A stretch of 64,000 nucleotides of DNA from Nocardiopsis_B sediminis. GTDB taxonomy: Bacteria > Actinomycetota > Actinomycetes > Streptosporangiales > Streptosporangiaceae. Position numbers and translations under genes: made by a program. The notes under the pieces were generated by a model, which saw only the letters and a program-made list of their open reading frames with translations, made no database searches and had not been told where the DNA came from. Positions 60,740 through 64,000 of the stretch are shown here, piece after piece (positions within the stretch are counted from its first letter, which is position 1; every line of letters begins with the position of its first letter). The stretch covers positions 186,001-250,000 of the forward strand of contig NZ_JBHSBH010000003.1 of NCBI RefSeq assembly GCF_042650565.1, in the 5' to 3' direction.

Positions 60740-62005
60740 ATGCGCATTTTATTCGCCACGATTTCCGTTAAGTCGCACTTCTACGGAATGGTGCCGTTGG
60801 CGTGGGCGTTCCGGGCGGCGGGCCACGAGGTCCGCGTCGCCAGCCAGCCGGAGCTGGCGGAGACGATCGCGCACACGGGGCTGCCGGCCGTGGCCGTCGG
60901 CGGCGACATCGAGGTCGACGACATCGGCGAGGCGTCGGCGGCGGAGGACGACGAGCCGGTCAACATCTTCGACGCCGACCCCGCGACCCTGGGCTGGGCG
61001 CAGATCCGCGAGGGCTACGACGTCATGACCAACATGGGGGTCCGCCAGATCAACGAGCCCATGCTGGACGGGCTCGTGGAGTTCGCCCGCGCGTGGCGGC
61101 CCGACCTGGTCATCTGGGAGCCGCTCACCTACGCCGGGGCGGTGGCCGCGCGGGCCTGCGGCGCGGCACACGCCCGCATGCTGTGGGGCCTGGACATCTG
61201 GGCCCCGGTGCGCGAACGCTTCCGCGAACTGCGCGGCCGGCAGCCCGCCGGACAGCGCTCGGACGCGTTCACCGACTGGCTGACACAGGCGCTCCGGCGC
61301 CACGGGTGCTCGTTCGACGAGGAGGCCGTCACCGGCCAGTGGACGATCGACCCGCTGCCCGCCCCGGTCCGCACACGCTCCGGCTCCCGCACCGTCCCCG
61401 TGCGCTACGTCCCGTTCAACGGGCCGGCCGCGGTACCGGACTGGCTGACCGCGCCGCCCGAGCGGCCGCGCGTGTGCCTGACCATGGGGCTGAGCGGCCG
61501 CGAGTACGACGGCTACTTCTCGGGCCCCTCCACCGCGGCGATCGCCGACGTGCTGCGCACCGTCGGCGCGCTGGACGTCGAGCTGGTGGCCACCCTCTCC
61601 GCCGACCAGGTGCGGGCGGTCGGCGAGATCCCCGACGGCGTCCGGGTGGTCGATTTCGTCCCGCTGGACGCGCTGCTGCCGACCTGTTCGGCGGTCATCC
61701 ACCACGGCGGCGCGGGCTCCTTCTCCACGGCGCTCGTCAACGGGGTCCCGCAGCTGCTGTTCACGAAGATGTTCGACACCCGGCTGAAGGGGGACCGCAT
61801 CACCGCCCTGGGGGCGGGGGCCGCGCTGCCCTCGGCGGGCTTCGCCGCCGCCGACGTGGGCGCGGCGGTCACGCGGATGCTGGAGGACCCGTCGTTCGCC
61901 GAGGGCGCGGGCCGCCTGCGCGACGAGATGCTGGCCTACCCGTCGCCGGCGGAACTGGTCCCGATCCTGGAGAAGCTCACCCGGGACGGCCGCTGCGGCG
62001 GGTAG
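60740..62005 (+). CDS. DesVII/EryCIII-type glycosyltransferase 2
   Basis: 421-residue paralogue of glycosyltransferase 1 with the same layout: MRILFATISVKSHFYGMVPLAWAF, YVPFNGPAAVPDWL near residue 220, and VDFVPLDALLPTCSAVIHHGGAGS near residue 305. It should attach the second sugar, plausibly the C-methylated aminopentose, but which enzyme uses which sugar cannot be read from sequence. ATG 60740. Ends before a bidirectional terminator that marks the right edge of the cluster. Confidence 0.92.
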   Translation: MRILFATISVKSHFYGMVPLAWAFRAAGHEVRVASQPELAETIAHTGLPAVAVGGDIEVDDIGEASAAEDDEPVNIFDADPATLGWAQIREGYDVMTNMGVRQINEPMLDGLVEFARAWRPDLVIWEPLTYAGAVAARACGAAHARMLWGLDIWAPVRERFRELRGRQPAGQRSDAFTDWLTQALRRHGCSFDEEAVTGQWTIDPLPAPVRTRSGSRTVPVRYVPFNGPAAVPDWLTAPPERPRVCLTMGLSGREYDGYFSGPSTAAIADVLRTVGALDVELVATLSADQVRAVGEIPDGVRVVDFVPLDALLPTCSAVIHHGGAGSFSTALVNGVPQLLFTKMFDTRLKGDRITALGAGAALPSAGFAAADVGAAVTRMLEDPSFAEGAGRLRDEMLAYPSPAELVPILEKLTRDGRCGG

Positions 62006-62046
62006 CGGCGGATGGCGGCGGGTCAAGCGGCGGCGACCCGTACGGG

Positions 62047-62080
62047 TCCCCTGAATCCCCGTGGCGTCCGATTCAGGGGA
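62047..62080. terminator. Bidirectional hairpin terminator at the right edge of the cluster
   Basis: Perfect 10-bp inverted repeat TCCCCTGAAT / ATTCAGGGGA with a 14-nt loop, between the convergent glycosyltransferase 2 and SAM hydrolase genes. Confidence 0.75.
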
Positions 62081-62099
62081 CGGTGGACGACCCGCGCGC

Positions 62100-62909
62100 T
62101 CAGACGGCCCGCAGGGTGAACGTGTCGCGCTCGTGCAGCCCGAAGAGGTCGGCGGCGCTGCCGAGGTTGACCGCGAGGGCCAGGCGGTCGGCGGAGTCGA
62201 TGTGGACGAGCGCCTCGCCCTCGCCCACGCTGCCGAACGTCTCGACGAACGGCAGCTCGCGGCTCCCGCGGGCGGTCGCGACCGCGACCGTGTGGCCGAT
62301 CCCGACCCCTCCCTCGCGCAGGAACGCGGAGTCGAGCGAGGTCTGGAGGTTGCCGAACCGGTCCTCGATCAGCACCTCGCCCCGGAAGACACCGGAGTCC
62401 ACCGACCGGACGGGGTCGGGGAGGCGGACGAGGCCGGCGGGGTCGATGGGCGGCCCCATGGCGGACGGGGCGACGCCGGCCGCCAGGTGCGCGGCGGCGG
62501 GCGAGAAGATGTCGCGGCCGTGGAAGGTCGTGGAGATGTCGCTCAGGCGGTAGCGGGGATCGGCCAGCTCGTAGGCGGCGTCGACACCGCCCAGCTCGTC
62601 GGCGGCGCGCAGGAGCATGCCGTTGTCGGGGCCGACGATGAGGTGGTCGCCGGCGACGAGGACCACGGGCTTGCGCCCGGTGCCCACGCCCGGGTCGACG
62701 ACGGCGAGGTGCACCCCGACGGGGAGGTAGGGGACGGCCTGGCGGAAGACCTCGGCGCCGTGGGGGACATCGCCCCGCGGGACCAGGTGCGTGATGTCGA
62801 GGACCCGCGCCGCGGGGGCGATCCGGGCGATGACGCCGTGGCACACCCCGATGAACTTGTTCTCCAGGCCGTAGTCGGTGAGGAAGGTGATCCACGTGCT
62901 ATCGGGCAA
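62100..62909 (-). CDS. SAM hydroxide adenosyltransferase (DUF62 family)
   Basis: 269-residue enzyme that splits S-adenosylmethionine with water to adenosine and methionine. The family triad Asp-Arg-His is visible: VVDPGVGTGRKPVV (Asp and Arg near residues 72-79) and TTFHGRDIFSPAAAH (His near residue 129). The first of these also rules out the chlorinase (SalL) and fluorinase variants, which change the Arg/His positions. TTG start 62909 with GGGAGGAG 8 bp upstream. Follows the DUF2000 gene by 48 bp. It may be housekeeping; its place next to a methyltransferase-rich cluster is notable. Confidence 0.87.
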   Translation of the reverse strand: MPDSTWITFLTDYGLENKFIGVCHGVIARIAPAARVLDITHLVPRGDVPHGAEVFRQAVPYLPVGVHLAVVDPGVGTGRKPVVLVAGDHLIVGPDNGMLLRAADELGGVDAAYELADPRYRLSDISTTFHGRDIFSPAAAHLAAGVAPSAMGPPIDPAGLVRLPDPVRSVDSGVFRGEVLIEDRFGNLQTSLDSAFLREGGVGIGHTVAVATARGSRELPFVETFGSVGEGEALVHIDSADRLALAVNLGSAADLFGLHERDTFTLRAV

Positions 62910-62957
62910 TCCCGATCTCCTCCCGGGTGATCACGGGGCGGCGCCCGGAAAAGGCGC

Positions 62958-63413
62958 TCAGCGAAGGCTCTTCAGGTTACCGGAGACCGATCGGACGGCC
63001 TTCCTGCCGCCGTGCAGGGCAAGGCCGAGGTACCCGGCGGAGCCGGCGGCCAGCCGCTCTTTGTACTCGCCGTAGTTGCGGCTCAGGCGGGCGGCATCGT
63101 TGAAGTCGACGACGAACAGGCCGGCCTCGCGCGCCTTCGCCCGCAGGGACGGCATCTGTTCGCGGGCGGCGGCGAGGACCGGCAGCGGGGTGTCGCCGAT
63201 GCCCGGGTGGAGGATGCCGTCGGCGTCCGGGAGTTCCGGCCCGAGCCCGATCAGCCCGTGCGCGCCGAGCGCGACGCCCAGGACGGCCGCGGTGTTCGCC
63301 GACAGCCAGCGAGGCAGGGCGTCGTCGACGATCAGTACGCAGGCGGCGGGGTCCGCTTCGGCGGCGGTGCCCGGTGCCGGTGCGGGTCGGCCTTCGTCCA
63401 CAGGTGGCTCCAT
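62958..63413 (-). CDS. DUF2000 family protein
   Basis: About 151 residues. After a 22-residue Pro/Ala-rich start, the DUF2000 pattern appears: CVLIVDDALPRWLSANTAAVLGVALGAHGLIGLGPELPDADG (in parts), then HPGIGDTPLPVL and a C-terminal NYGEYKERLA helix. The family has a peptidyl-tRNA hydrolase II-like fold and no proven function. Probably co-transcribed with the SAM hydrolase. The start is uncertain: no good ribosome site precedes ATG 63413, and the conserved part begins near residue 25. Confidence 0.75.
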   Translation of the reverse strand: MEPPVDEGRPAPAPGTAAEADPAACVLIVDDALPRWLSANTAAVLGVALGAHGLIGLGPELPDADGILHPGIGDTPLPVLAAAREQMPSLRAKAREAGLFVVDFNDAARLSRNYGEYKERLAAGSAGYLGLALHGGRKAVRSVSGNLKSLR

Positions 63414-64000
63414 GGGTGGTCGGGGAGGTCGCGAGGGCCGGCGTGTGTCGGGACACCGGCCCTCGCGGTGGCGGCGCGGACGGCGGTCACCGGCCGCACG
63501 CCCAGGCTGGCAGTTCCCGGCGCCGTACCGTAAGCGGATCGAAGGATATTCGCCCGGGTCGCCGAAGGGCGGATCATTCTCCAATGATCGCCGGAGAATC
63601 CCGCGGATGCCGCGAATGATATTCGGCGGCGCCCGGGGTCGCCGTGATCCGTTGATTCACCGCCGAAGAGCGATATTCCACCCGATGTGGCGTTCTGTCA
63701 CCGGTAAATCGCACACGTGCCATTCTGATGCGGAGGATTACGGAGAGGCCGAGTGCCCCGCCCGGTGCATATGGGGATGGAGTCCCGGTTCATTCGCCCG
63801 ATGGCCTTGACGCGTCTGTTGACACGCGGTGGGGGATACGCGGAGTATGTGAATCACCGCACCGCGGTGGGCGCGCATTAGCCCTTCCGCCGTCGAGGAA
63901 CAACGAAAACCGCCTTCCGGTCCCTTTCTTTTCCGGTGCCCTCCCGCCGGTCCCGCACTGCGCAGGAACACCGGGTTTTCCGCATGGCGCGCGCACCGAT
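63414..64000. other. 587-bp terminal region without a recognised gene
   Basis: Open frames here are Arg/Pro-rich and unsupported. It is AT-richer from about 63535 to 63730. A promoter-like pair TTGACA (63819-63824) and GAGTAT (63843-63848), 18-bp spacing, points rightward out of the window; a match of this quality is weak in actinomycetes. Confidence 0.4.

Noticed and set aside
62100..62909. SAM-dependent chlorinase or fluorinase
   Set aside because: The Asp-Arg-His triad of the hydroxide-forming group is intact, unlike halogenases.

Overview
The window is high-GC actinomycete chromosome. GTG starts are frequent and many co-transcribed genes join by a 4-bp GTGA stop/start overlap. A fused glycine/sarcosine-dimethylglycine methyltransferase (de novo betaine synthesis) points to a salt-tolerant lineage, perhaps Nocardiopsaceae; that placement is inference. 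No tRNA, rRNA, IS element or CRISPR array was recognised.

Layout. 0-4.4 kb: end of a sugar ABC transporter operon (ATPase cut by the left edge, Gfo/Idh dehydrogenase) with a divergent ROK repressor and a small membrane protein. 4.5-11.0 kb: MocR-type regulator, betaine synthase, tandem universal stress protein, LigB-type dioxygenase, AnmK. 11.2-16.5 kb: a redox module (NuoF-like/ferredoxin protein and ferric-reductase-like membrane protein) divergent from three secreted proteins (Yx(FWY)xxD lipoprotein, DUF4142, DUF1996). 16.7-27.3 kb: GTP-type PEP carboxykinase, dimethylarginine hydrolase-like enzyme, MpaB-type oxygenase, P450, MEDS/HATPase protein, DUF4239, a Pro-Glu-Pro repeat surface protein, and a MoaD-like/BNR-repeat pair. 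27.7-32.8 kb: AfsR-like SARP regulator, imine-reductase-like enzyme, SDR.

32.85-39.3 kb: a five-gene operon (fused carboxymuconolactone decarboxylase/AhpD-like protein, Fec-type substrate-binding protein, permease, ATPase, large FAD/NAD(P)-binding protein). Its leader contains what I read as a SAM-IV-class riboswitch, which would place the operon in sulfur/methionine economy although its transporter looks like a siderophore/cobalamin importer.

40.9-62.0 kb: a biosynthetic gene cluster for a glycosylated small molecule. It has one NRPS-like A-T-reductase protein (1035 aa), two paralogous methyltransferases, two paralogous P450s with abnormal I-helices, a flavin reductase-like protein, two DesVII-type glycosyltransferases, and genes for two sugars. 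The first sugar is a 3-N,N-dimethylamino-6-deoxyhexose of mycaminose type (RmlA, 3,4-ketoisomerase, aminotransferase, N,N-dimethyltransferase; no 4,6-dehydratase in the window). The second is a UDP-glucuronate/UDP-pentose derived amino sugar that is probably C-methylated (UDP-glucose dehydrogenase, decarboxylase-like SDR, DegT aminotransferase, TylCIII-like C-methyltransferase). A LuxR-type regulator lies in the middle. An 18-bp tandem motif, consensus AGGGGYNNNTAGGGGYTG, recurs in the three main divergent promoter regions of the cluster and nowhere else that I noticed; it is the best candidate for a cluster-wide operator. The right flank has a SAM hydroxide adenosyltransferase and a DUF2000 protein, then about 590 bp without a recognisable gene.
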